Assembly: GCF_028688855.1 (NCBI RefSeq)
Contig: NZ_JAQTXI010000009.1
Span: 1-64,000 of the forward strand
Length of the DNA stretch: 64,000 bases
DNA from: Neomegalonema sp.
Lineage (GTDB): Bacteria > Pseudomonadota > Alphaproteobacteria > Rhodobacterales > Rhodobacteraceae
Direction: 5' to 3'
A program made the position numbers and the translations under genes. Every line of letters begins with the position of its first letter. Position 1 is the first letter of the stretch. Below the pieces are notes generated by a model. That model saw only the letters and a program-made list of their open reading frames with translations. It did not search any database and had not been told where the DNA came from. Positions 54,408 through 62,255 of the stretch are shown in pieces.

Positions 54408-54690
54408 AGTTTTCGAGAGCGTGATGCGCGGCCTCGCCGAAGTCGAGGCGCATCTGGGCGGGAAGAAGGTTCCGGGTCTCAAGGCGCATATTCCCGCCGC
54501 CTTCGATGTGGCGCGCATCCGCGCCGCGACCGGACTGACTCAGCGAGAGTTCGCCGGGCGGATCGGAGTCTCCCGGCGCACGCTGGAGAATTGGGAGCAG
54601 GGGCGTCGCGTTCCTCAAGGCCCGGCGCGGGCCTTGCTCCGCCTGATCGACGCCGATCCGGAGGCCATGCTGAAGAGGCTCGCGGCCTGA
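54400..54690 (+). CDS. HigA/NadS-like XRE family antitoxin
   Basis: The 96-residue product is a helix-turn-helix protein: FDVARIRAATGLTQREFAGRIGVSRRTLENWEQGRR is a clear XRE domain in the C-terminal two thirds, ending in a short helical tail. It should neutralise the upstream toxin and repress the pair. The ATG at 54400 has GGAGG 5 bases upstream; an ATG at 54388 in frame lacks that. Overlap with the toxin gene indicates coupling. It is the last plus-strand gene of the island and converges on the zinc-ribbon gene after 12 bp. Confidence 0.88.
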   Translation: MGEVFESVMRGLAEVEAHLGGKKVPGLKAHIPAAFDVARIRAATGLTQREFAGRIGVSRRTLENWEQGRRVPQGPARALLRLIDADPEAMLKRLAA

Positions 54691-54702
54691 GGCGGCGCGC
54701 CT

Positions 54703-55293
54703 TCAGAGGCTCCATCCGAATTTTTCGATGGCGAGGCGGTCCAGCTCTTCGCGGAGGCGGGCCTCCTCCTCCTTCATCCGCTCATAGGTCGCGAGGCGCA
54801 TGCGTTTCGGGCGCTCTGGGAAAGGCCATGCGAGGCTGATTTCCCCGCCCAGCCTGCGCCGGAGGCTCTGGATCCGCATCAGCTTCCGCTCCATCCGGTC
54901 GGCGTATTGGCTTTCATAGGTCACGCCCCCATGACAGGCGCGGCAAAGAAAGCGCTCCGATCCCCAGAGCGTGCGTTTGCGCGCCCCGCAGCCCGGACAG
55001 AGCATCCAGATCCGCCGCCCGCCGTAATGCGGCTCTGTGAAGGCGAGCGAAACCCGCTCGCGAATGCTCCGCCACTCGCCCCCGTTTCGCCGCGTCCGGT
55101 AGATCAGCATCAGATGATCCGGATAACTCTCAATGACGATATTCCCCTCTTCGCGGCCTCCGCGCGTCCAGATCAGGCTTTGGCGCCAATGAGGCTTGAG
55201 AAAGCCCAAAGCCTTCAGCCGGGAGAGGTCGAGGCGCAAAAAACCATCCTCGCGCGGCGCGTCGCGTCCGCCGCCTGAATTCCATCCGCCCAT
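54703..55293 (-). CDS. Zinc-ribbon protein of a widespread island/prophage family, function unknown
   Basis: The 196-residue product starts MGGWNSGGGRD, the MGG-x-GSG-like opening of a widespread family of uncharacterised proteins. An N-terminal beta-rich part (IVIESYPDHLMLIYRTR, EWRSIRERVSLAF, GGRRIWMLCPGCG) leads into a four-Cys zinc ribbon: CPGC, then CRAC about 18 residues later. A basic helical C-terminus with coiled-coil character follows (MERKLMRIQSLRRRLGG and later Glu/Arg runs). The start at 55293 has GGAGG 5 bases upstream; an in-frame ATG at 55329 lacks it. Nucleic-acid binding is a guess from the ribbon. It is last in the minus-strand replication block. Confidence 0.7.
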   Translation of the reverse strand: MGGWNSGGGRDAPREDGFLRLDLSRLKALGFLKPHWRQSLIWTRGGREEGNIVIESYPDHLMLIYRTRRNGGEWRSIRERVSLAFTEPHYGGRRIWMLCPGCGARKRTLWGSERFLCRACHGGVTYESQYADRMERKLMRIQSLRRRLGGEISLAWPFPERPKRMRLATYERMKEEEARLREELDRLAIEKFGWSL

Positions 55294-55443
55294 GGGGGCC
55301 TCCAGGTTTCTCGAAATCATCAGGCGCAAGCCGGGTTGATCGGTGAAAATCCCCTTCCGGATTTTTCCTCGAAACCTGCAGCCGCGCGCGTGGCGAGGGA
55401 GGCGCGGTCTTCGCTGCCTCCGCCCGATCCTTAAACCGACCCC

Positions 55444-55827
55444 CTATGGGGGAAGCCATTCCTCGGCGGCGCGCCGCTCCGCCTCCGCGCGGGAGAGGCC
55501 CGCCTCATATTCGAGGATCGCCGCCCGCTCCTCGAAGGCGCAGAAAGCTTCATCGTCAAGGATCCGGCGCAGGATCGTCGCCTCGCGTGAGAGCGTAAGA
55601 AACGTGAGATCATCGGTAGAATATTGATTTACCTGAGAATTTTTATCACGGGTCTCCGGATCCGGCCTCACGCCGCAGATGTGAGAACGTGAGACGGCGC
55701 CGGGTGGAAACGTGAGCTTCTTTTCCTGAAAGATCAGCGTCTTGGACATATCCTCACGTTTATTGCGCGCCTCACGCGGCTTTTCACCAAAGGCCGCAAG
55801 CAGCCGCGCCTTGAGATCCTCAGCCAT
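55444..55827 (-). CDS. Small island protein downstream of the DUF927 ATPase, function unknown
   Basis: The 127-residue product has a short N-terminal helix (MAEDLKARLLAAFGEK), a middle part with TLIFQEKKLTFPPGAVS, and a helical C-terminus (FEERAAILEYEAGLSRAEAERRAAEEW) of a kind also seen at the ends of phage primase/helicase proteins. The ATG at 55827 overlaps the ATPase stop by 8 bp. The first 14 bases are identical to the first 14 of the ATPase gene. It is probably an accessory of the replication block. No function can be assigned. Confidence 0.65.
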   Translation of the reverse strand: MAEDLKARLLAAFGEKPREARNKREDMSKTLIFQEKKLTFPPGAVSRSHICGVRPDPETRDKNSQVNQYSTDDLTFLTLSREATILRRILDDEAFCAFEERAAILEYEAGLSRAEAERRAAEEWLPP

Positions 55828-57601
55828 GGCCCGGACCCTCCTCGCCCAGCCGCAGCACATGGACGCGCAGGCTCCGCCCCTCCGCGCCGATGTAAATAGA
55901 TTGCGCCGCCAGAGCCTCGCCCTCCGTCCGGAGGATCCCCGCCGCCTTGAGGGCTTGCAGCATGAGCTTCGGATCATGGCCCGCCGCCAGCGCCCGCTTG
56001 AAGCTGGAGGTCGGAATCAGATATTCGCGGGCGCTGTCCGGACCTGAGCGCCAATAGCCCAGACGCTCGATCACCCGCTCGCTCGCCACCTCCGCCGATT
56101 GAAAGCGGCTCGCGCCATGGGCTTCGAGGAAGCCGCGCACCTGCTCGACCGCCGCCCGCGCTTCGGCGGATCCATCCCCGCCGCGCTCTTCCAGCCAGAC
56201 CCGGAGGCAGATCTCCGCCGCCCGCAGCGCCTCGCCCGGAGGCCAGGGCAGGATCCCCGCCTCCCGCGCCAGCTCGCCCGCCGCCCCGATCAGCGCGAAG
56301 CGCCGCGCCGCGCGGCCAGCCTGGCCCGCCGTTTTCTCAGAGGTCGCGCGGCGCAGGAATTCGGTCATGAAGGCCTTCGCCGCCTCCCGCACCTCCTCCC
56401 GGCGCGGCGCGATCCATGCGACGAAGGCAGGCCCGGCCCATCCGTGATGACGCCGCGCGGCCTCCTTCAGCGCCTTGGAGAAATCCCCCGGCGCCCGGCC
56501 CTCCGGCAAGCGCTCGAAGATCCCGAGGCCCGCCCCCGCATCCGCAGGGAGGTCCAGAAAGCGCAGCTCCTGACCCGCCCGCGCCCGCTTGCCCGCGCCC
56601 GCCTCCGCGATCTTGTCGGAAAGCGAAAGTTCTCCGGTCGAGAGGAAGAGCAGCCGCCAGCGCGCCACGGCCCGCGCCGATCCCGAGCGCGAGGCCCGGC
56701 CCTTGCCCAAGCCGTTGCCCAGCATATAGGCCGCCTCGCCCGCCGCGCGGGGATCGCATTCCCCGAGTTCGTCGAGGCAGAGCAGCCCGTCGTTATGCGC
56801 CAGCGCCACGCCCTCCAGGGCGTTGGAGGTCGCGCGCCATGAGCGGACATAGCCCGGCTCGCCGCCGCCCCAGAGGCTCGCCGCCACGTTCAGCGCGGTC
56901 GTCTTGCCGAGCGAGGAGCCCCCGCGCAGGTGAACCCCGCCGCCTTCTTCCTCCAGAAGCCCCAGCAGCGGCGCGGCGAAGCCCATGCAGAGCGACAGAA
57001 CAAGCCGCGAATTTCCGGCGCAAGGCGCGGCGATCTCCTCGCGCCAGCCTTCCAGAGACCCCGCCGCCCGGAAGGCGTGCTCGAAATCTCCGGGCGGCTG
57101 GAAGGCGATCCGCTCGCCCTGCGGCGCCCCGATCGCCTGATCCGGCAGGACATAGGCGCCGCCATGCCAGCCGAGGCGCTCGACCTTGCGCAGCCGCGCG
57201 GCGGGACGGGCCTGCATGATGCAGTTCAGGAGGTCGGAGCGCGCGGCGGACTGGATCGGCGTCTCATAGCCGCCCGAGGCCAGCAGCGCGAGCAGCTCCG
57301 CCCCGCGCCCAGCCCCGATCTCCGCCATGGCGAGCGGGATCTCATGGCGCCGCCCGTCGCGGTCCTTGAAGCCGATCAGCCGGGACCAGCCGCGCCCTTC
57401 GCCGTCGCGCAGATCGGCCAGCACCTCCAGAGGAGGCGCGAAGACGCGCCATTGCAGTTCATCGCCGATCTTCTGACGCTTCTGAACGCCCGCCTCCGCC
57501 AGACGATAAGGCCACGCCTCCGGATTCAGCAGCCCGTCGGGACGGGCGGGCCTGGAGCCCTGCGCCTCCTCCAGAGCGGCGCGGATCAGATCCTCAGCCA
57601 T
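55820..57601 (-). CDS. DUF927-type replicative ATPase/helicase
   Basis: The 593-residue product has a DUF927 domain: VERLGWHGGAYVLPD and SLCMGFAAPLLGLLEEEGGGVHL lead into Walker A GGSSLGKTT (residues 227-235), then Walker B LLCLDELGE (from 273) and a sensor-like LLFLSTGELSLSDK. A helical C-terminal part ends in a winged-helix-like region (YLIPTSSFKRAL). In satellites and prophages such proteins act with a Toprim primase to start replication. The ATG at 57601 overlaps the primase stop by 8 bp (ATGGCTGA), indicating coupling. Helicase activity is inferred. Confidence 0.82.
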   Translation of the reverse strand: MAEDLIRAALEEAQGSRPARPDGLLNPEAWPYRLAEAGVQKRQKIGDELQWRVFAPPLEVLADLRDGEGRGWSRLIGFKDRDGRRHEIPLAMAEIGAGRGAELLALLASGGYETPIQSAARSDLLNCIMQARPAARLRKVERLGWHGGAYVLPDQAIGAPQGERIAFQPPGDFEHAFRAAGSLEGWREEIAAPCAGNSRLVLSLCMGFAAPLLGLLEEEGGGVHLRGGSSLGKTTALNVAASLWGGGEPGYVRSWRATSNALEGVALAHNDGLLCLDELGECDPRAAGEAAYMLGNGLGKGRASRSGSARAVARWRLLFLSTGELSLSDKIAEAGAGKRARAGQELRFLDLPADAGAGLGIFERLPEGRAPGDFSKALKEAARRHHGWAGPAFVAWIAPRREEVREAAKAFMTEFLRRATSEKTAGQAGRAARRFALIGAAGELAREAGILPWPPGEALRAAEICLRVWLEERGGDGSAEARAAVEQVRGFLEAHGASRFQSAEVASERVIERLGYWRSGPDSAREYLIPTSSFKRALAAGHDPKLMLQALKAAGILRTEGEALAAQSIYIGAEGRSLRVHVLRLGEEGPGHG

Positions 57602-58484
57602 GCCCGCCTCCATCCGCCAAAGCCGCCAGATCGGCGAAATCCCGCCCTTCGCCCGGATCGGCCAGCCGCACCCGCCAGCCCAAGCCCGCCGCGCGATGCG
57701 CCAAAACCGCGCCCGCCGCCCTTCCGGGCGCATCCCCGTCGAGGCCGATCAGCAGCGCCCCCGCCTGAAGCGGCAAGCGCAAGCTCCTCATCCCGGAGGT
57801 CGAGAGCGCCGCCCAAAGGGAGGCCTCCGGCTCCAGCGCCCGCCCGAGGGCCAGCGCCGTCTCGATCCCCTCCGCCACGGCGAGCAGCCCGGATCCGCCT
57901 TCGCGCAAGCGCACGGCGCCGCCCCGCGCCGGACCCAGCATCGCCTTTTGCGGCAAGGCTCCGATCTTCGCGGGCGCGCCCCGAGGATCGAGCCAGGTCC
58001 GATGCAAGGCGAAGCCCTCTCCGCCCTCGATCCGCGCCAGCAGGGCGGGCGCGAAGCAGCCGGAGGGATGCTTCAGGCGGGGATGGTGGCGCAGATTGCG
58101 CGACAATGGCCCAAGGGCGCCGCGCTTGCGGAGATAGGCCTCCGCCTGCGTTTCGGAGATCGGCAGGCTCTCCCCCCAGATCCGCGCCGCCCAATCGCCG
58201 CAGCGGCTCCGCGCCTCCCGTCTCCGGGCTTCCTGTTCGCGGCGCAGGGCCTGCGCTTGGGGATCGGGGCGGACCTCGCCCGAGATCAGCCCACGCGCCT
58301 TGAGCGCCGCCAGCACCGCCGCGAAAGCGCATCCGGCGAAGCAGTTCAGCAGAAGCTTGCCGCTTTCGCCCTCGCGAAGGGAGAGGCTGGGCGCGCGGTC
58401 CTCATGGGCGGGGCAGCAGGCGAGACCCGATCCGCTCGACCAAAGCCCGCCGAGCGCCTTGGTCAAAGTCTCAGCCCTGGACAT
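57594..58484 (-). CDS. CHC2 zinc-finger / Toprim DNA primase
   Basis: The 296-residue product carries an N-terminal CHC2-type zinc finger (CPAHEDRAPSL with Cys24 and His27, then NCFAGC with Cys48 and Cys52). The Toprim catalytic core follows, with the acidic AVAEGIETALAL and the DGDAPGRAA segment. It would lay primers for the element's replication together with the downstream ATPase. The ATG at 58484 overlaps the excisionase gene by 14 bp, with GAGGAG upstream. The whole alpA-primase-ATPase-small ORF run is overlapping, so it is one operon. Confidence 0.88.
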   Translation of the reverse strand: MSRAETLTKALGGLWSSGSGLACCPAHEDRAPSLSLREGESGKLLLNCFAGCAFAAVLAALKARGLISGEVRPDPQAQALRREQEARRREARSRCGDWAARIWGESLPISETQAEAYLRKRGALGPLSRNLRHHPRLKHPSGCFAPALLARIEGGEGFALHRTWLDPRGAPAKIGALPQKAMLGPARGGAVRLREGGSGLLAVAEGIETALALGRALEPEASLWAALSTSGMRSLRLPLQAGALLIGLDGDAPGRAAGAVLAHRAAGLGWRVRLADPGEGRDFADLAALADGGGHG

Positions 58485-58710
58485 GGCGCGGCTCCTCGAT
58501 CTGGGCGGCCTCGCAGGCCTCCAGCCACTCCCGCAGGGCGGCCATGGAGATCAGGCGACGCTTGCCGAGCTTGAAGCTCCGCAGCCGCCGCGCCGAAAGA
58601 GCGGCGTAAAGCGTGGTGCGTCCCACGCCCGCCAGACGCGCCGCCTTGGCGGGGGAAACCGCAAGGGGCGCAAGGGAGGGGCTGGATTGCAGGTTGGCGT
58701 CGTTCGTCAT
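58471..58710 (-). CDS. Excisionase-type HTH protein (AlpA-like)
   Basis: The 79-residue product contains a MerR-like/HTH_17 winged helix: LAVSPAKAARLAGVGRTTLYAALSARRL followed by FKLGKRRLISMAALREWLEA. Proteins of this size next to satellite integrases act as excisionases or as activators of integrase and replication genes (AlpA in P4-type elements). The ATG at 58710 has GAGGAC 5 bases upstream; an in-frame ATG at 58743 is possible. It is first in the replication operon. A group of repeated boxes lies directly upstream. Confidence 0.85.
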   Translation of the reverse strand: MTNDANLQSSPSLAPLAVSPAKAARLAGVGRTTLYAALSARRLRSFKLGKRRLISMAALREWLEACEAAQIEEPRHVQG

Positions 58711-58760
58711 GGCGTCCTCATGCTTAGGTGAATGCCAGCGCATGGAACGACAGAGCAGGC

Positions 58761-58809
58761 GGACGGAAAAAGGAGACGGAAAATGATTTTCCGCCCTATT
58801 TTTCCACCC
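58761..58809. promoter_or_regulatory. Four symmetric GACGGAAAA-type boxes upstream of alpA (operator or origin)
   Basis: Two direct copies, GGACGGAAAA (58761-58770) and GACGGAAAA (58775-58783), face two inverted copies, TTTTCCGCCC (58787-58796) and TTTTTCCACCC (58799-58809). The centre is a perfect dyad CGGAAAAT-G-ATTTTCCG (58777-58793). Position just before the replication operon suggests an operator for the HTH protein or replication iterons. Confidence 0.6.
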
Positions 58810-58817
58810 GCCTGAGA

Positions 58818-59696
58818 TCAGGCTACAGAAGCGAGTTTCCTGAGATGATCTTTAATCGTTGAGATCGCAGGAATTTCCGATGCGGGATGCACCCCGCTCC
58901 AAGCCTCTTGAATCGCACGAATGCAAGCGTTCGTCCCTTTCGGCCAAGAGCCTTGCTCCTGCAAATGGCGGATCACGCGCTCCGTTTCCTCCGATCTTCC
59001 GGGACGCCCCCGATCCCGAAGCTCCGGGGAGAACCTTGCAATCTCCGGGAAGGCCTCCGCCAAAGCGGCGATGCGCAGACGAAGGCCGCCTTCAGTCAAC
59101 TGGAGGGCTTCTGCGCAAGGGATCAGCCGATAACCCAGAGATAGTCTCAAGCCGGGCGCGGCCTCTCTCTGGAGCGTGAACACGGCGCCGACAGAGGGGC
59201 GAGGCCGTGAGGTGATCGCCTGATCCAAGAACACGAAGTCATCAGGAGTTTTCAGCCGCAAAGCCAAAAAGGCCGTTCCTGAAGCGCCACCCCGCGAGAA
59301 TCCCCCCAAACGCCAAAGATGATCCGAAATTTTCGAGAAAGAAGCCCCGCCCTCCTCCCCTTCGGTCAGAGCCTCTCGCAGCGCCCGCGCGAAGCCGTCG
59401 CGCTCCAGACGGAAGGCGGCGAGGCTCTCCGGATCGCGTTCGACGAAGCCCTCGATCCCGCAGAGGATTCCGGTTCGCCCATTCCTGACCTCAACCAAGG
59501 CGGATTCGCCTTCCCCGCATTCGTCGCAAATCGTCGAATAAACAAGGTTGTCCTCCGTCAGGAAGCGCGCCCGAAGCAGATTCTCGAAATCATCAGCCGC
59601 AGCTCCGCTTATTCGGCGAAGGCGGGAGGCTTCGCCTTCCAGCAGACGGAGCAGGAGGCGCAGAGCGCCGCGCCTTGGGTCAGCCCGATTGAGCAT
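58818..59696 (-). CDS. Unrecognised island protein B with Cys cluster, coupled to protein A
   Basis: I do not recognise this family. The 292-residue product has a helical N-terminus, then a zinc-ribbon-like cluster with Cys57-x2-Cys60 (ICDECGEG) and Cys79 (GILCGIEGF). A mixed alpha/beta middle (AFLALRLKTPDDFVFLDQ, GLRLSLGYRLIP) and a basic C-terminal part that looks like a helix-turn-helix (SEETERVIRHLQEQ, then AISTIKDHLRKL) follow. The ATG at 59696 overlaps the stop of the preceding gene by 17 bp, so the two are translationally coupled. It ends just before the repeated boxes upstream of alpA. The position between integrase and alpA is a usual cargo slot in satellites. A DNA-binding role is a guess. 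Confidence 0.65.
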   Translation of the reverse strand: MLNRADPRRGALRLLLRLLEGEASRLRRISGAAADDFENLLRARFLTEDNLVYSTICDECGEGESALVEVRNGRTGILCGIEGFVERDPESLAAFRLERDGFARALREALTEGEEGGASFSKISDHLWRLGGFSRGGASGTAFLALRLKTPDDFVFLDQAITSRPRPSVGAVFTLQREAAPGLRLSLGYRLIPCAEALQLTEGGLRLRIAALAEAFPEIARFSPELRDRGRPGRSEETERVIRHLQEQGSWPKGTNACIRAIQEAWSGVHPASEIPAISTIKDHLRKLASVA

Positions 59697-60876
59697 AGAG
59701 GCCCCAACGCTCCATCAGTTCCCGCGCCAACTCCTGCTCTTCCTCGCGCAAATCGCGCAGGTTGGTGAGATTGGGCGTTTTTAACTTCAGCACTGGCTCG
59801 CGCGCTCTGGCCCCTTCCTCTGAGGGTCGAAGAACAAGGCGCAGGTTCGCCGCCCGCACCTGAGAAATCCGCTCCTCCGGATCGCCGCCCAGCAGATTTT
59901 TCAGGTGCCTGTGGAAAGCGCCCTCCACAGGTTCGGCTCGCCCTTCCAGCGTCGTTTTCATCGCTTCAGCGTCCGACATGATGAAAGAGAGCGCCTCCAG
60001 CGACACGCGTTCAACGCCATCCTCCGCCTTCAGAGGGAAATGCGTCATCGTCGTGAGGCGATCCAGATTCAATCTGCGGGGAAGACGGGAGGCGCGCCCC
60101 ACCTCAGGCCCCAGAACATCGCAGAAAGCCCGGCTGATCTCTTCACGAAGGTCTCTTCCGCCTTTGGCGCAAACTTCGAGATCGCCCGTTGCAGGGTTGA
60201 AGACGATGCAGGCCTCGACGACAGGGCGGCGCGTCTGTGAGGTGAGTTCGTCCTTCTCATCGAAAGCGGTTTCCCGGCGCGCGAAATCCTCTTGATGGAT
60301 TGTGATTTGAAGCGCTTCCTCTTCTTTGCGGAGCCGGGCGAACCATTCGACCTTGCAGCGGCGGCGTCCGTCGCGTCGCGCCCTCAGGATTTTTTCGACG
60401 CGCAGGCGGAAACGCTCCTGAAGGCTTTTATCCGTGATCCACTCCCGAGAAGTGGTGACGCCTGAGAGCAGGAAACCGCTCCAGTCTTTGCCGTGATAAA
60501 GGCGTTCAGCATAGAAAATCGCATGCGCCGTTTCGAAGGCCTTTCGGCTCCGTGCGATCAGGTGCAGAGCGCAGCCGCGCGGATCCTCTTGCTCGTTAAA
60601 GAAGGCCTGCGTCTCTTGATCGAGCAGATAAAGACCACGCATGCAATTCAAGCCCTTGGCGTCGCGCATCTGTTCGATCAGATCGCAATCGCTGTAGATC
60701 AGCGCCGCCAGTTCTTCCGGCGCTTGATCGATCCTCTCCATCAATTGCTCAAGCGCCGCACGCGAGAGGGCTTCGCCGTCAAGCGTTGCGGCGATCTCCG
60801 GCGCCACGCTCTCGAAATAGACCTTGAGGGCTTGAGGCGGCGCGTTGCGCAGCATGCTGCGTATGTCCTTGGCCAT
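59680..60876 (-). CDS. Unrecognised island protein A, first gene of a coupled pair
   Basis: I do not recognise this family. The 398-residue product has no signal peptide or membrane segment. The N-terminal third is helical (IRSMLRNAPPQALKVYFES, ALEQLMERIDQAPEELAALI). A middle region has mixed strands with an Arg-rich patch (RARRDGRRRCKVEWFARL, then ITIHQEDFARRETAFDEKDEL). A further alpha/beta segment (VVEACIVFNPATGDLEVCA) is followed by an acidic helical C-terminus. No Walker, nuclease or protease motif is obvious. The ATG at 60876 has GGAG 9 bases upstream. It is AT-richer than the chromosome and overlaps protein B by 17 bp. Novel antiphage or regulatory function is possible but unproven. 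Confidence 0.65.
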   Translation of the reverse strand: MAKDIRSMLRNAPPQALKVYFESVAPEIAATLDGEALSRAALEQLMERIDQAPEELAALIYSDCDLIEQMRDAKGLNCMRGLYLLDQETQAFFNEQEDPRGCALHLIARSRKAFETAHAIFYAERLYHGKDWSGFLLSGVTTSREWITDKSLQERFRLRVEKILRARRDGRRRCKVEWFARLRKEEEALQITIHQEDFARRETAFDEKDELTSQTRRPVVEACIVFNPATGDLEVCAKGGRDLREEISRAFCDVLGPEVGRASRLPRRLNLDRLTTMTHFPLKAEDGVERVSLEALSFIMSDAEAMKTTLEGRAEPVEGAFHRHLKNLLGGDPEERISQVRAANLRLVLRPSEEGARAREPVLKLKTPNLTNLRDLREEEQELARELMERWGLYAQSG

Positions 60877-60955
60877 AAAACGCGGCTCCGAATCATAGTT
60901 AAAATCCGTGAATCGCCGTGCAGGTTCGTCCTTATGCGCGCGTTTGGGTAGGCAA

Positions 60956-62101
60956 TTAACTGGCGAACATATGGCGTTCCCAAGCCTCCATGAGATCACG
61001 CCTCTTCGCCAAAAGATCCCCGCGCGCGTAAGCCGCCTCCGCCTTGTCCTTGAGGCGATGCGCCAGAGCGGCCTCAATCGTCTCGCGCGGAAAGGAGGTC
61101 GTCTCGCCCGCCCAATCTCGGAAGGTTGAGCGGAAGCCGTGCACCGTGATCTCTTCGCGCCCCATCCGCTTCAGAACCGCGCTCAGACTCATGTCGCTTA
61201 AAGGAGCGCCGGGCTTCGTCTGGCTTCCGAAAACTAAGGCGTCAGGCGCGCCCGGTTCGCCCATCGCCGCCAGAGCCCCCGCCGTCAAAGGGACGCGATG
61301 TTCTTTGCTCGCCTTCATCCGCTCAGGCGGGACGAGCCAGAGCTTCTCCTCCAGATCCACCTCGCCCCAGCGCATCCCCCGCACTTCGCCCGACCGGGCG
61401 GCGGTCAGGATCACGAATTCCAGCGCCCGCGCTGAAACCCCTTCGCGCTGGCGCAGGTCGGTCATGAAAGCGGCGATCTCTTTGAAAGACAGCGCCGCAT
61501 GATGCTCCGCCTTCTTCACCTTCGAGGCTTGGGGCAGAAGATGATCCAGATGCCCTTTCCAGCGCGCCGGATTGAGACCCTCGCGCGCACCCATGGCGGC
61601 GGCGTAGTCGAGAACCGCCTCGATCCTCTGGCGCAGGCGGCTCGCAGTCTCCGGCTTTTCCGTCCAGATCGGGCGCAGGATCTCCAGAACCTCCGCCGTC
61701 TCGACCCGCCGCACGTCGAAAGCTTCAAGGATCGGGAAGGCGTAGGCTTCCAGCGTCGAGGACCATTGTTCAGCGTGTTTGGCGTTCTTCCAGCCGGAGC
61801 GCTTGCTTTCGATCAGGGCCTTTGCGGCGGCGGCGAAAGTCAGGCGGCGGGCCTTGGCGCGTTCGGCGAGAGGATCGCGCCCTTCGGCGATCATGCGGCG
61901 GGCCTCCAGAGCCTTTTCGCGGGCGCGGGCCAGCGTGACCTCCGGCCAAGCCCCCAAACCGAGATCCCGGCGCCTTCCGGCGAGCTGATAGCGCAGCACC
62001 CAGGAGCGGGCGCCGCTCTGTTTGACGAAGAGCGTGAGGCCCTGTCCGTCGCCATATTTTCCAGGCTGCGCCGTTTCGACTTTTCGAGCGGAGAGAGGCA
62101 T
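60956..62101 (-). CDS. Tyrosine site-specific integrase, P4 type
   Basis: This enzyme recombines the element with the tRNA-Ser 3' end. The 381-residue product has an N-terminal DUF4102-type arm-binding domain (TLFVKQSGARSWVLRYQLAGRR, LGLGAWPEVTLARAREKA). A SAM-like core-binding domain follows, then the catalytic domain with Arg236 (TAARSGEVRG), His321-x-x-Arg324 (HGFRSTFRDW), His348 (ALAHRL) and the nucleophile Tyr358 (AAYARGD). All are intact. The start at 62101 is followed upstream by paired GTTCCCACA repeats, which the integrase may bind. It lies next to attR, at the far end from the tRNA. Confidence 0.94.
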   Translation of the reverse strand: MPLSARKVETAQPGKYGDGQGLTLFVKQSGARSWVLRYQLAGRRRDLGLGAWPEVTLARAREKALEARRMIAEGRDPLAERAKARRLTFAAAAKALIESKRSGWKNAKHAEQWSSTLEAYAFPILEAFDVRRVETAEVLEILRPIWTEKPETASRLRQRIEAVLDYAAAMGAREGLNPARWKGHLDHLLPQASKVKKAEHHAALSFKEIAAFMTDLRQREGVSARALEFVILTAARSGEVRGMRWGEVDLEEKLWLVPPERMKASKEHRVPLTAGALAAMGEPGAPDALVFGSQTKPGAPLSDMSLSAVLKRMGREEITVHGFRSTFRDWAGETTSFPRETIEAALAHRLKDKAEAAYARGDLLAKRRDLMEAWERHMFAS

Positions 62102-62104
62102 TGC

Positions 62105-62125
62105 GTTCCCACATTCGTTCCCACA
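62105..62125. repeat. Tandem GTTCCCACA pair at island right end (possible integrase arm sites)
   Basis: GTTCCCACA at 62105-62113 and 62117-62125 matches the left-end pair in sequence, orientation and 12-bp pitch. It lies directly upstream of the integrase start codon, so binding there could also control the integrase gene. Confidence 0.55.
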
Positions 62126-62255
62126 CCTGAACGCGGTTTTAGACGAATGATTAAGAACGAAAAAGAACCATTACAAAAAATACGGATGATTTATATCATT
62201 GAAAACAGTATAATATGGAACGAATGCGAACATGAACGAACGTCAGTATGGCGGA

